Shown: positions 34,521 through 47,024, counted from the first letter of the stretch. The stretch is DNA of 64,000 bases from Macrosoma leucophasiata (GCA_036365455.1 JAWQUS010000004.1:6455501-6519500); one strand, 5' to 3'. The notes: a model not told the origin generated them from the sequence alone. Numbers and translations: made by a program.

Positions 34521-36240
34521 AAATTATATTGATATTCTCATTAAGACTCACCTAGTTGTGTGTATCATCTCATCAAACGCAGAATGGTGTGCAGATGTCT
34601 GTGTTGCAATGATTGTGGCGATCCAAATACAAATCAAGACGTCAAATTGGTAAAAGTATCGTATCAAAATAAAATTATTTATCTCATTTGTACTAAATAT
34701 TAGTTAAGAGCACTTTTGTATCACTATCGTTTTGTTCGTCTAAAACATGGAATGTCGTGTCCTTTTGGTATAAATCAAATGTTACCGTTGTACATGCTGG
34801 GCGAGCTACAAAAAAAAGTTGTTCCAATAAACAAACATCCAATAAGGTTAAACATGCACGAATCCTAATAAAATATATCATTGGGGTACTTTTTATGAAA
34901 TAACGAACAATAAAATGTATGCAGGCCCCTTTATACTCATTCAAAGTTGCTGATACAAAACAAGCTTACGTATTGAATGCAACAAATATAGATCATGCTT
35001 TTGAGTTACTTGGTGGTACAGTTAAATCGAATGATATCTAAAGGCTTGATAATGATTCATTGTAGAACAATATTGATGATACCGTTATTAAAACGAACTT
35101 CATTGAGGCAAATATCTTTGTTCGGACAGAAACAGACATGGAATATGTCATTAATAACTATTGTTGCAACCACAATAACAAACAAGTTAATAATAAGCGT
35201 AGAGAATCATGCTGCATAACATATTGTTCACACCAATCAACGGTTTTCAGCGCTCAGATGATTCACTGAGTCAGTTCGTCCGCACATCTTAGCAAATTAT
35301 TCAATTTCTAATAGCCAGCGGCCGTTGGACCGTTTCTAATTATGATTTTAATGCGTTTCGTACTTCAAAACTGACTAGATTGCGGACGGAATATTGGCAG
35401 TCAAAGCGTTTCCACTTGTAAAAAGTTCAATAAACTTTAATTTTTCTTTACTTTAAACGTTTTGGAAGCTGTTTATTTTTTATCGCGTCGCTGATTACGC
35501 AAGTGACACACGTACACTCCAAGATTTGAATCTACGCGAGTCAGAGATAACGCCGGATTAATACCTAGGTACACCCCGGGTACATTAATACGATACACAC
35601 AAAAACAAATCGATCGGAAAATTTGAATTGGGCAATTTAAAACTTGATTGCGAGTTTCAGTTATCTAAGAATTGACGCCGATACGTTTGTTAATAAAAAA
35701 AACCTCTGCAATGGAGTCACGTTTACGAAAAGAAACGAAGCGTGCAACAAGTGGCAACGGAATACGGACGGATTCTGAATAGATTAAACGAGATCGCCAC
35801 TTAAGGGCACGATGTGGCTGTCAAAGATTTATAGTTCAACGTAGTGTTGAAACAACGATAATACGAGTATGATGCAATTAAAAGAAGCTCCATAACGAGT
35901 TAAGTGGCGCCAACGAGACCTGCCCACGCTCTCGATGCAAGCTCTTGTAAAAAGCGGTAAGAGTAAACTGGTGTAAGCAATTAAGATGGGACAAGGATTG
36001 AATATAAATGTGCCGACTACTGCTGACAATCTTCCAAGATTGCTATTGAAACCACAGATGTTCGCACTGCAAACACACAGTTGTTTGAAGAGCACCGACA
36101 AATATAAGATAAGTCATGGCCCGATACCTAGATATGATAATTACAGTAGCGAGCAGCGCTATACAAGGTGTGCTCAGGATACGATTAACCTCGAAACCGA
36201 AAGTCTCAGACTGCATTGATAGCGTTAAACGGTCAAGGTG
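34521..36240. other. no gene recognised
   Basis: Frames of 60-90 codons on both strands (34693-34944 minus, 34995-35219 plus, 35829-36101 minus) show no motif and overlap each other. I do not support any as genes. Confidence 0.45.
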
Positions 36241-36249
36241 AATCGGTCT

Positions 36250-37220
36250 AGCGATCGATGTAACAAGTATTTACAATACACAAGAACGTAACCATACCGC
36301 AGAGTCACGATAAACAAAAATCAAGCGATGTTCCACTAGCTCTAAAGAGTCCCAATTCGAAACGAAACGTAAATACGATGGTGGCGATAAATTTGAAACT
36401 GACGCAGCCTTGACTGAGGTTCCAGATGCTACTTTTTCGACGACAAGAAAGGTGCCCGCATACGAAATGAAACACAGGATAACCACAACCGAACGAACCG
36501 CACTCGCAAACTGGTTTCGGTGCACTATTATTATTAAGGGCTCGTGCCAATATACGGGGCGAAACGTGCAACAACAACACAGATAACAAAGCCTGAAGAA
36601 TGAAAACGAACAAAGGTTAAACAGTAAGTTAATTGCATTTTTTATACCGAAAGGACACAAAACGCAAGATGTTCCAAAAAATCACACACAGTCACTGGTC
36701 ATAGAAGTTTTTTATTCATCGCCGGTTATTCCATGCATACACTAGCACATCCATTAATAAGGCACTCGGTAATGATAACTAAGTGATCGAAAACAGTTTG
36801 TAAAGCGTTAAAATAAATTCACGAGTTGAGCGTAACGGACTGTCTGCTTGAGTCAGCCATGCGCGGAGCCGGGGACTTGCAAACTGTTCCGATTCAATTC
36901 GAGCCGAACATCAACGGCCACGCGGGCGCCCTCCCTCGCCGTCTCCCTCACCAGACGAAAATATACAAAGAGTGAGAGGGACGGCACACGATCGCGCGAT
37001 GCGCGTGTCTTATCGCAGGATAAACTCGACAGCGATGTAAATAGTTTCAGAGCATTAGTCAGAAAGGAACAGAACGATAATATTTTTTTTCTGTATTTGG
37101 CAGGACTTTTTCTGTTAACGTTGAATGTTCAAATCGGTTTTGGGTTTCTATTTCGGTTTGCGTCCAAGCGGAACAAGAGGTGCGAGACGGCATTTGTTTG
37201 GAGGAAGTGCAAGTGACCCA
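36250..37220. promoter_or_regulatory. GC-rich region, possible promoter or first exon
   Basis: Locally GC- and CpG-rich against an AT-rich background, notably 36840-37010 (GCGGAGCCGGGG, CGCGGGCGCCCTCCCTCGCC, GATCGCGCGATGCGCG). Open frames of 102-129 codons (36271-36660 and 36305-36613, minus) and 122 codons (36848-37216, plus) occur here, but open length is expected to rise with GC content and none shows a known domain. A promoter or 5' exon of a neighbouring host gene is possible; this is inference only. Confidence 0.25.
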
Positions 37221-38104
37221 CGATTCTCGGAAGCCTGTTTAAATTAATAGGATAGTGAACAATAACAATTATGTAATTATAATTCAAGAGACATTCAATG
37301 CAATAGGGAAATAAATATTACAGCAGTAGGGTTACCAAACAAGAATAATGTTCTTGACGTGTCCAGACAATTGGTCTTCTACAAAAATTGTGAAAATAGG
37401 TATGTAATGGCAGAGATGTTTTTGAAGTAAAGAGCAACATTAAAATAATGCAAAACGAGATAGAATTTTAAATGAGGCACATTAGCAAGTATTGATTATA
37501 CCATTTATAATACATCATATCATACAGAACGAATCACGGAAGCCTAATATTGCAGCCTAAGAGACAAAAAATTACAGTAAAGTTATTTCAGAAACATTAC
37601 CAAGATTTTTTTATAGTAGAGTTGTTACAAGACGATCGAGAAAACCGGAATATCCTAAAACGTGGTGCTTGATACCACTTTCGGGACCACTACAATAACA
37701 GAGCGAATAGTTTCAGTAAAGAAGGAAGATGTCCAAAAATATAACCCCTTATCATAGTCGGGAGAAAAATATTTAGAATGTTTAATTTTATTCATTACCA
37801 AAATAAACGTTCGGGCCCTCAACGCAAGGATCTAACGCAATACGCAAATAAAACTGCTTATGAGCTTTGAGGTGAACAATACGTAATTTAAGGTGAGTCT
37901 TACAACACTGCCGCTATTATTGCTATAAGTGGCCACATTCATCCAATGTTGGCCTCGATTCCGCCGTTATCTAAAGAGATCTATCGATCATATCGCATAT
38001 CAGACATGACGTCCCAGAACCTACTTTAGGATTGGATCATCGCATAATGTTAATACGCCTTTAAAGCAGTTTTCTATTATGCCATTAATGTAATGAAACA
38101 AAAT
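37221..38104. other. no feature seen
   Basis: AT-rich sequence without recognisable coding or repeat content. Confidence 0.5.
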
Positions 38105-38142
38105 GTTGGTGGTAGAATTCAGCAGTTGAGGAGTTCGATGTA
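38105..38142 (+). repeat. R1 repeat 5' fragment
   Basis: GTTGGTGGTAGAATTCAGCA then GTTGAGGAGTTCGATG resembles the first 40 bp of R1; the remainder is absent. Confidence 0.35.
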
Positions 38143-38204
38143 ATACTAGTTAAAGAAATAGAGCTTGTTCATTTGGTATAGCGAAAAGAGATTTTATTGA
38201 TAAC

Positions 38205-38420
38205 TAATAGTTTCTCGCGGCTCTGCCCGCGTGTAGGTCGCTTTTCGCGTAACCTGTGGAAACTCATCAAATCCTCCCCATGGGAGGATTTGATGACATC
38301 CCACAGGAATTTTTATTCGGGATAAAAACTCCCATGTGTGTAGGTACCAAATTTCATGAAAATCGATCGTGAAGGAGTAACAAACAAACATACAAACTTT
38401 CGCATTTATAATATTATACT
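38205..38420 (+). repeat. R2 interspersed repeat with a new palindrome
   Basis: Shares TTTTCGCGTAACCTGTGGAA and the following ACTCATCAAATC with the copy at 931-1155, then GGGATAAAA and CATGAAAATCGATCG. It ends TTTCGCATTTATAATATTAT. At 38264-38296 it contains a palindrome absent from the 931 copy. Confidence 0.6.
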
Positions 38421-38518
38421 CGTAATATTAAAGAAAGGAGTTCTGAACAAGTCAGTTTATAAAATATTATTTGTTTCTTTAATTGGACGCATATGTAAAC
38501 GGCTAATCTCGAGACAGC

Positions 38519-38645
38519 CTATGAAGAAATTGAAGGCAAATAGTAAAAACCACAATTTTATTTTCCTAAACAATAGTCCGTATCTATCAAACTTTTGACA
38601 CATTATTTCATTGTGAGGCAATACGAAGTTTGCCGGGACCGCTAG
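38519..38645 (+). mobile_element. Helitron family H1, 5'-truncated copy
   Basis: ATGAAGAAATTGAAGGCAAA, GTCCGTATCTATCAAACTTT and AATACGAAGTTTGCCGGGAC, ending CTAG followed by T. It is the 3' half of H1 in the plus orientation. Confidence 0.6.
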
Positions 38646-38646
38646 T

Positions 38647-40479
38647 GGCTTTTAAATATTCAAGCAGCTGCCTAAGGAAAAACGCTGTTGGATAAATCTC
38701 GGCTTAGAGCGTTCCTGAAAGAGACATTAAATATGAGATTCGGATGGTCTGTCGGAAGAAAGTATGTCTGCTTTGAATTTTGGATATAATAGAGATGTTT
38801 AATATTTTAATGATATTAGTTATACATTTCAAATTGTAACTTTCTTCGATTTAAAAATTAAAAACAAGAATTGATAATAATACATTTAAACAATGAAAAT
38901 GAAATCGTTCATCAAACTGTTCCAAATGTTAAATTGATGAAGAAATCCAGTCGTCGAACTTACAAAGTTTCTAAAACTATTTCCCTCCAAAGAAGAACAA
39001 TTAAACAATATAATAAAAACAAATTAAATAAGCCAAAGTTACAGCACTAATCAACAAAAACAATTATTTTGAAACATTGCCTTAAAAGCAGTCACTTCCG
39101 ACATTCTGTAATAGTGATCGCAAAATTACATAAACTGTTAGTTTTATCTGAATATAATGTCGGATGTAACAATAAACATAATTTATGCATTACGATTAGA
39201 ACATCAATTTGAACCACGCCTAATAAAATAAAATTTAATCTCAAACACAATGGCACATCAGTGAAATTAAAACTTAACACATTACCATCAATCCATGACC
39301 AACGATGAAAAAAGATAACAATAGTACATATAAAATGTGATGAAATGTATCCGTTTGACCTTTCGATTTAATGCCGAGATATGTTAATTCTAACAGGCAT
39401 GATTATTGTGCATCAATAACATTTTGAAAATGAATCTTGCCGATTTTAAGTGTTCTGTAGATGCTCTTCTTCATTAGATATTTTACTAGTAGTAGTCAGG
39501 ATGTTATTTTTGTATTGACTCGAGCGCGTCAGATTAAGGATATGAGAGATACCTTGCACCCCGTTGGTTACCTACACTAAATCTAAAGTTTGTATATACT
39601 GCTGCGCCCGAAGGGTAGCCCTTAAAAAAAATCAAAAGGTCGCTACGATCTTACTCATTCGATCTTACTTCATCTTCCGAATCGTCTGAATTTCGGATAG
39701 GAGCATTGTTTGGGCACATTTGACACCCTCTCAGAATATCTGACACGCTCTTTACCCATTACGTTGATGCCGCGCCATTTTCAAAAACATTTGAGTCTTT
39801 CAAAACTGAAGGCGAAAAATTACTCAAGAATGTTAAATACTCAACGAGGATGTAAAGTGAACCCAATCACAGCTCTCAACAAAAATTCTGACGATTTGGA
39901 TGCAAGGCAAGCTCATGGTGGAAGCCCTAACGGTTCGGTCCTTTATGGAAATCTTTTAAAAAATCCCCTCTTGGGCTCCCCTACTATAGTTATACTTTGC
40001 TCATAACTAGTCAAAATCTCTCGGAGTATGGTTGACGTTTCACAACTGAGCATTGTGAAAATAAGTTCAGATTAAGTTAATTTTAAAGGTAACCAAATTA
40101 CATTTGAAATTTAAAAAAATTATCTCGCATCTATGTCACATTGTTGTAATCTGCCTACAAAGAGCGCAAAACAGCATACTTAAGGATCATATCAGCTAAA
40201 ACATTCAGAAATCCATGAGTTTCTAAAAATTTCAACAATCACCGACCAAGGAAAGCGTTATACAGCTGCCCACAAAGATGACCTGATAACTTACTTAAAT
40301 GCATTATCGCTTAATCTGCTCGAACTCTTTCAAAAGACTCAAGAGAGCTGATGTTGTTCTGCCTAATTGAGAGGTTTTAGGGCATTGGCCTATTTAAGCC
40401 TATTTAAGTCCAATCATTATTACAACCTATAATACCTGCTATACCTGCTTAAAGAATGACTGATCGCAGATTCCAATAA
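38647..40479. other. no gene recognised
   Basis: A 98-codon open frame (39710-40006, plus) has no recognised motif. No repeat was bounded. Confidence 0.45.
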
Positions 40480-41169
40480 TCTTAATATATATAAATCTCG
40501 TGTCACAATGTTTGTCCTCAATGGACTCCTAAACCACTTAACCGATTATAATAAAATTCGCACACCATGTGCAGTTCGATCCAACTTGAGAGATAGGATA
40601 GTTTAAATCTCAAATTATAGTTGCAATTTTAATTTATTGCTAATTATTTGTCTGTTATTATTTGACAGTCACAATTATCTGTGAACTCCAAATTATTCTA
40701 ACAGATGTCGATACCTTTCGACTGGGTTGAGTAAGTAATCAATAGATGGCGCTGCTATGGTAAATCTACAAACATGTCATTTAAGCTACATTTAAACAGC
40801 ATAATTACCACGTGTTGTTGACGCTATAATTTTTTATTTTGTACCTATAGATTTCTGCTTAATATCAAGTGTAAGAACATTTTAATTAATTGTGTTCAAC
40901 GTACTTCCCCTTCAAATCTCAATCCAGTGAATTTGTATACAAACATCAACATTTTCGTCTTTGTTCGTAAATAATTTCATTGTACTAAAGGGTTATAGTA
41001 GTAGAAAGTCAAATAAGGAGATCACCAAATTTTTTTACAAATACCATCTGTGTGAAAAAGCATAGTGGACTCCGTGACTGATGTTCTCTTATTGTTCCTC
41101 TTAGATTGTTTACTATAATGTAATTTAACAAAAACTTTAGCCACAGCAACGCGTGGCCGGGTCAGCTAG
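40480..41169 (+). mobile_element. Helitron family H2, 690 bp, non-autonomous
   Basis: Starts TCTTAATATATATAAATCTC after an A and ends GGTCAGCTAG before a T, as Helitrons do. Just before the end, GCCAC (41140-41144) and GTGGC (41153-41157) form a short hairpin, nine bases from the CTAG. The interior has no Rep/helicase frame. The last bases GCCGGGTCAGCTAG are shared with family H1, so both may be mobilised by the same enzyme. Confidence 0.7.
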
Positions 41170-41170
41170 T

Positions 41171-42719
41171 ATATTTTAAAAAAGCATTGTTGTAATAATG
41201 TAATCAAACAATACCAATTAAACGCGCCAGGAAGCGTACTCTTCAAATACGCTTCTGACGATGAATTCACATAAGATAAAATATCTGGAAAAAAATAGTA
41301 AATCTACACATCGTCAATGAAACACGCGGTAATGTTGCGTAAAATATAGCCCGAAGAAACGCGAAACACAAAGAGACAAAGAAAAACATAATTCGTCATT
41401 TGATAGCGGTTGACTTTCACCTATAATATCGCGGAGGAAGTCACAAACGCCTTCAGGACAGAGATAATGAGGAGACATCTTTAGATGGTTGCAACAATTG
41501 AGATACCTACGTAATCATGGGCCTAATCGAGACGGTAAACGCTTGTGATTGTCGCATTTATGTTTTACTAGAGTCGAATGATTTGTGGAAAGAAGATAAT
41601 TTTAGAAATTTTATGGACTTAAATTTATTACTAAATCCTCATCATCATACACTTATGTATTGCAGTGTCTTGTTTGTTTCTTATTGTGATGTACGTACAA
41701 CGTGAATGTATCTGTTTATTTTTAAAGTTGTGTTTTCTTTTTCATTTTCTTACTATATTCATTGTAATATACACGTGTCATTAGCTTAGTTCGAATACGC
41801 TTCGATGTGAGTAAAACATACATCAATTAACAGAAGCGTCCCGTTCGCGTAACAATTTTCATTTAGCATATAAACACAGTGTTACAAATAAATGTAACGA
41901 AAAGTAACAACATCGATCATCATCACTACTTTACGATTTGCCCAAATACCTGATTTGAGAGATAAATCTTGAATTGGATACAGCATTCCCTTCGTGTCAC
42001 ATTTAAGTCTGTGAACTTGGAGTCGTAAGTATGACAAAGTATGATGGACAAATAGGGCTTAAGATAGAAGAATAGAGCCAACAAATGGAACAACAGAGAC
42101 ATAATAAAGAGAACGACATTTAAACATGTACTTACTTTCTAACAACGAGCAAAACATCTCAATACAATAGATTTTATGCTCGAGACGAATCTGTATCACG
42201 TCTGACAATGCCGTGAACTGATTTACGGAAGATGTTACAAACTTTCACTCGGCCCTACGAACTTACGAAGCGTTAACCATCAGGGACATTTTCTCTTTTC
42301 AAATCGAACACCAAATTTGACACATATTATTTGCAGGTTAGAGCAAAATTATACATACATTTTTGATTGATGTTTTTATTACTTGTTCAGATTAACGTCA
42401 GTCACACGGATTAGAATAGACACTTTTGAGCGAAAGCCATTGAACGAGAAATAATAATAATATGATGAACGATGAGTTACATATTTTCATAGAAAAGTTA
42501 GTTAAACAAGCGTGGAATCTTCATTGAGAGAATGCGAATTTGGTATACAGAATGCAGAATGCGAAATGCAGGGACCTGCCAATCCTGATGCCAAACATGA
42601 TTTGTCTCTACTCCAGTAACTACCAGGCAGTGTATCACCACCTAACCGGAACTCAACAACGGCAACTAACCATTCAGCTACACATATTATTACAATAATA
42701 TGCATTATTTATTTTTTTT
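41171..42719. other. no gene recognised
   Basis: Short open frames only (62 and 67 codons), with nothing I can support. Confidence 0.5.
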
Positions 42720-43002
42720 ACTGGTGGTAGAGCTCCAGTGACGGCGCTCGCGGTCGTAGGCACCACTGCATTACCAAATATACTTGCCACTAAATGGTAC
42801 TGTTCAGCACTATCGTGTTCCGGTCAGGTGGTAATGTACGGCCCTGTAATTTCCGGCACAGAGGCATAACACCTTAGGCCTCAGGAGTGGTAACGCATCT
42901 GGATTTTGACCTTGGTCATTGTGTTAGTGTCTATAAGCTGCAGTCACACTTAACATCAATGTGAACTGCATGCTTGTTTACAACTTCCATCACATAAAAA
43001 AA
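42720..43002 (+). repeat. R1 repeat, near-complete copy
   Basis: ACTGGTGGTAGAGCTCCAGT through TTCCATCACATAAAAAAA, followed by an AT-dinucleotide tract to about 43025. Confidence 0.8.
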
Positions 43003-43041
43003 TATATATATATTATATATATATAAATTACGTAATAGTAA

Positions 43042-43074
43042 GGTGCCTGCACCGTTCCAAGCTCCACCACTAGA
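43042..43074 (-). repeat. R1 repeat 5' fragment
   Basis: GGTGCCTGCACCGTTCCAAG then CTCCACCACTAG is a degraded reverse complement of the R1 start. Confidence 0.4.
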
Positions 43075-43504
43075 GATGTACAAACAGTACATAAAGATAA
43101 TATGGTAATGCATACTAATTTAATTACTAAATAAATCAAAAGCGATTATATCTTACGTGTATTGACACATGGCCTTTACTATTTTGTAATGATATAATGT
43201 GAGTAATATTAAAGATATTAAATAACTAATACTTTCAAATAACACTTTCTATGAGACGTGATGGATTTAAAATAAAAAAATTAGTGCACATATCTTTTAA
43301 AAAAGACGTGTGAGGCCCTCCGGTCCCTATTAATCAAACATTCATAAATGCATGACGATCGATAACTTCTTAAATTGCACCACGCTAAAAGTGGTCGATA
43401 GTGATAGGTAAAGCAATCAATTTGTCAAGACGAAATTGATTGGGAAATGAATTATTATTGTAATCAATCTATCTGAATGTGTAACATTTATGAATATGAA
43501 TGTA

Positions 43505-43640
43505 TGTATGTATCTTCACGCCAGGTCCCTAACGGGCTAGGCAGAGAGTGTAGAGCGCCAGATATCCCGGTTCTGACAAACCTCTCGTGCCTCGTCTACT
43601 TTCATCATTATCTTCATACATGCACGCCGATTCCTAAGAC
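43505..43640 (+). repeat. interspersed repeat R3 (CGCCAGGTCC... type)
   Basis: CTTCACGCCAGGTCCCTAAC, GGGCTAGGCAGAGAGTGTAG, CTCGTGCCTCGTCTACTTTC and ATCTTCATACATGCACGCCG match the order of the sequence at 63106-63225. It is a lepidopteran-type interspersed repeat of unknown class. Confidence 0.5.
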
Positions 43641-43826
43641 TATTTATGAATATGTACTATCAAAAAGAAATAATTAAAGTGCTTGATATATTTATTTTAA
43701 GTCTAAAGAAAGATTATATTATTGAAATGAAAGTACTCCGATAAAGAGGTGTCCACGCCCGATAAGGGCTGCCACTTTTGAATAAAAAAACCTCTGGAAA
43801 TATGGCAATTTTTACTGGAAATTTTT

Positions 43827-44195
43827 ACTGGTGGTAGAGCTCCAGTGACGGAGCTCGCGGGCGTAGGCACCGCCGCATTACCTAATATACTTACCACTAA
43901 ATGGAAGTGTTCAGCACTGTCGTGTTCCGGTCAGGTGGTAATGTACGGCCCTGTAATTTCCGGCACAGAGGCATAACACCTTAGGCCTCTGGAGTGGTAA
44001 CGCATCTATATTTTGACCTTGGTCTTTGTGTTAGTGTCTATAGGCTGCAGTCATCACTTTTTTTTTTTTATGTAATGGAAGTGGTAAACAAGCATGCAGT
44101 TCACATTGATGTTAAGTGATGACTACAGCCTATAGACACCCACTTAACATCAATGTGAACTGCATGCTTGTTTGCCACTTCCATTACATAAAAAA
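43827..44195 (+). repeat. R1 repeat interrupted by an inverted R1 fragment
   Basis: R1 from ACTGGTGGTAGAGC to CAGTCATCACTT, then a minus-strand R1 3' fragment (about 44060-44144, starting with the T-run), then the rest of R1 from CACTTAACATC to the A-tail. CACTT occurs on both sides of the inserted piece, a possible 5-bp target duplication. Confidence 0.7.
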
Positions 44196-44203
44196 ATATA
44201 TAA

Positions 44204-45418
44204 TAGGTTGGGGAAAAAGTCTTTTCGCATTATAGTATGTATGAACTTGTAATAAAATCTCTTTGGCTGTAGTATTTGTATCTGGCTGGTTTTGGTATGG
44301 TTTTTCGAACTGTCAAGATGAGTGAATCTAATGAAGAAATTCGATACATTTTAAAATTTTACTACAAAAAAGGAAAAATGCAACGCAAGCCGCGAAAACA
44401 AATTGCGATGTTTATGGACCTAGTGCAGTGTCTGTGAGAGTAGCACAAATTTGGTTTAAGCGTTTTCAATCCGGAAATTTTGATGTCAAAGATGCACCTC
44501 GCTCTGGTCGCCTATTACGGATAAAATGGATGCCATTTTTGAAAAAGTGGAGCAAGATCGACATATCAGTAGTTACGACGTAGCTGAAGAAGTGAGAATT
44601 GATCACAAAACAGTTTTAGCGCATTTGAAAAAAGCTGGGTACAAAAAAAAAGCTCGATATTTGGGTACCTCACGAGCTCACTGACAGATACCTAATGAAC
44701 CGTGTACTCATTTGTGATTCTTTATTACGACGTAATGAAACCGAATCATTTTTGAAGAAGCTGATAACTGGTGATGAAATGTGGATCACGTACGACAAGA
44801 ACGTGCGAAAAAGGTCGTGGTCAAAGGCCGGTCAGGCTTCACAGACTGTGGCGAAACCCGGGTTAACTTGCAATAAGGTGATGTTGTGTGTGTGGTGGGA
44901 TTGGAAGGGCATTATTCATTATGAGCTTTTACCACCAGGCAGGACTATCGATTCTGAACTCTACTGCGAACAACTGATGAGATTAAAGCAAGAAGTTGAG
45001 AGAAAGCGGCCGGAATCGATCAACAGAAGGGGTGTGGTGTTTCATCATGATAACGCTAGACCTCACACATCTATAGCCACTCAGCAAAATTTAAGAGAGT
45101 TTGGCTGGGAGGTGTTAATGCATCCGCCGTATAGTCCTGACCTTGCACCTTCAGATTTCCACCTGTTTCGGTCTCTTCAGAATTCTTTATGCAATGTTAG
45201 GTTAACATCACGAGAGGACTGCCAAATCCACTTGGCGCGGTATTTTGATGAGAAGTCCCAATTTTTTTATAGCAATGGGATCATGTCCCTACCTACAAGA
45301 TGGCAAAAGGTTATCGAACAAAATGGTACATACATACTTTAGTTAAATTTAAATAAACTATATTAAAAAATGTTTTGAATTATCTTCAAAAATGCGAAGA
45401 AACTTTTTCCCCAACCTA
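44204..45418 (+). mobile_element. mariner element, complete ends, dead transposase
   Basis: TA at both edges. The left end reads GGTTGGGGAAAAAGTCTTTT and the right end in reverse complement reads GGTTGGGGAAAAAGTTTCTT, giving terminal inverted repeats of about 28 bp. The length of about 1.2 kb is that of a mariner. It sits just beyond the A-tail of the R1 copy ending at 44195. Confidence 0.88.
44318..45342 (+). pseudogene. mariner transposase, three frameshifts
   Basis: A DDE/D cut-and-paste transposase of the mariner (DD34D) type. The start ATG at 44318 gives MSESNEEIRYILKFYYKK, the usual N-terminus. The frame is then broken three times relative to the family: an A-run one base short near 44374-44378, one base missing near 44511-44515 (CGCCTATTACGG), and an A-run one base too long at 44643-44651. 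From 44695 an open frame of 215 codons remains, with all three catalytic Asp: residue 27 (LITGDEMW), 119 (HHDNARPH) and 154 (LAPSDFHLF), the last two separated by 34 residues. It cannot make a full transposase from one frame, but its ends could still be mobilised by a related enzyme. Confidence 0.9.
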
Positions 45419-45527
45419 ATATATTAAAGCGTTGAGACGTGACGACCATCGCCCCCTAGTGGAGGAGAATTCTTCCGCTAGTGCAGTCAGTCAATCGAAA
45501 AATGGAGGTGAAACCATAATTTAATTA

Positions 45528-45710
45528 TGGCGGTAGTAAATTTTATAGCGCGGATCAGTAGTATTTTCCCGCGATAAAACTACCGTCACTGCGATCGCCA
45601 ATCCGCCTGTCAAGCGTGGCGATTATGGCATATTTTCCCCTAATGACGCAGAAGAATGTTGTGGGCGTTTTTGGGGAAGGCTTTGTCCAGCATTTTCAAG
45701 TGCTCAGATT
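45528..45710. repeat. hairpin-forming segment and LINE tail scrap
   Basis: GGCGGTAGTAAATTTTATAG and GCGATAAAACTACCGTCACT form an imperfect inverted repeat (about 45528-45591), like the ends of a small MITE. GAAGGCTTTGTCCAGCATTT near 45680 resembles the RTE LINE tail. Neither could be bounded. Confidence 0.35.
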
Positions 45711-46123
45711 TTTTCTAAAAGCTTAGTGGTGGATTGCAGCCACTACAGTGAACCAGTTTGAAATTTAGATTCTGATTCTAACATGCATTTTTTTTCTCAT
45801 AATCCCACCAACGGTTCCCAGCCACTTGATATTGAGAAATTGTAATATTTGTCATACCGTTTTAGATATTAAACGAGATACGAACACTTAGATACGAATT
45901 AAAAGGTAGATTAGAATACTAATCTGATGTCACTTAATATTAACAGCTCATATTAATCGAAAATTAAAACAGAACTCTTCTTGTCAACAAGAATATAAAA
46001 TATGCCGTAAATAGGTCTTTATCTACAAACGACATCAAAAACGAGGAAAAAAAATTAAATACATTCAAACGTCTTGTGTAATTCTTTAATAGTGTAGTCT
46101 CAAAATCTTTGTATTGTTGTTTG

Positions 46124-46388
46124 TACTGGTGGTAGAGTTCCAGTGACGGAGCTCGCGGACGTAGGTACCACCGCATTACCATACGCATACTTGCCGCTAA
46201 ATGGTAGTGTTCAACACTATCGTGTCCCGGTCAGGTGGTAATGTACGGCCCTGTAATTTCCGGCACAGAGGCATTACACCTTAAGCCTCAGGAGTAGTAA
46301 AGCATCTGCATTTTGACCTTGGTCTTTGTGTTAGTGTCTATAGGCTGCAGTCATCACTTAACATCAATGTGCACGCCTGCTTGCCTCT
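46124..46388 (+). repeat. R1 repeat, 3'-truncated
   Basis: TACTGGTGGTAGAGTTCCAG to ACATCAATGTGCACGCCTGC; the A-rich tail is lost. A minus-strand 74-codon frame over it is incidental. Confidence 0.75.
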
Positions 46389-47024
46389 GATCTAATTGAT
46401 ATCTTGCACTGATTTTCCAATAAGGACACTGTCAGCCAAACTTGGGATTAATTTAGCCTTAAATTGTTGACTTGAAATGATCGGATAACAAATCTAACAC
46501 TTTTAGGTGGAAATAGGAACACACCTAGCTTCTGAACTTAAAAGCCAAACACCATTCTGATTTTCTTCGACTGACAAGACGAAAGCGATAGTTGCGCCAT
46601 TCAAACATCAAACCAAGCTCAGGAAGAGATAATCTATCTAGATGTAGGTAAGCTAAACAGCTGGCACTGAATCGAATATGTCGAGAGTTCAAGACTCGTT
46701 CAATTGTATGCCATTGTTCATGACGAAAGTCATTTCCATTTATAAATATTTATTACAAAATCATATTGCATAATTGAGTGTGATGAATTAAGGGCTAAAC
46801 TCTTACTGGTGGTAGAGCTCCAGTGACGGAGCTCGCGGGCGTCGACACCACCGCATTACCTAATATACTTGCCGCTAAATGGTAGTGTTCAGCACTATCG
46901 TGTTCCGGTCAGGTGGTAATGTACGGCCCTGTAATTTCCGGCACAGAGGCATAACACCTAATGCCTCAGGAGTGGCAGCGCATCTGCATTTTGACCTCTG
47001 GTCATTGTGTGGGTGTCTATAGGC

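Noticed and set aside
34693..35219. Possible transposase remnants
   Set aside because: Some frames have plausible composition, but no catalytic motif of a known transposase was found in any frame.
36271..37216. Protein-coding genes of 102-129 codons on both strands
   Set aside because: Overlapping frames in a GC-rich patch, no domain, no conserved motif. Open length alone is weak evidence there.
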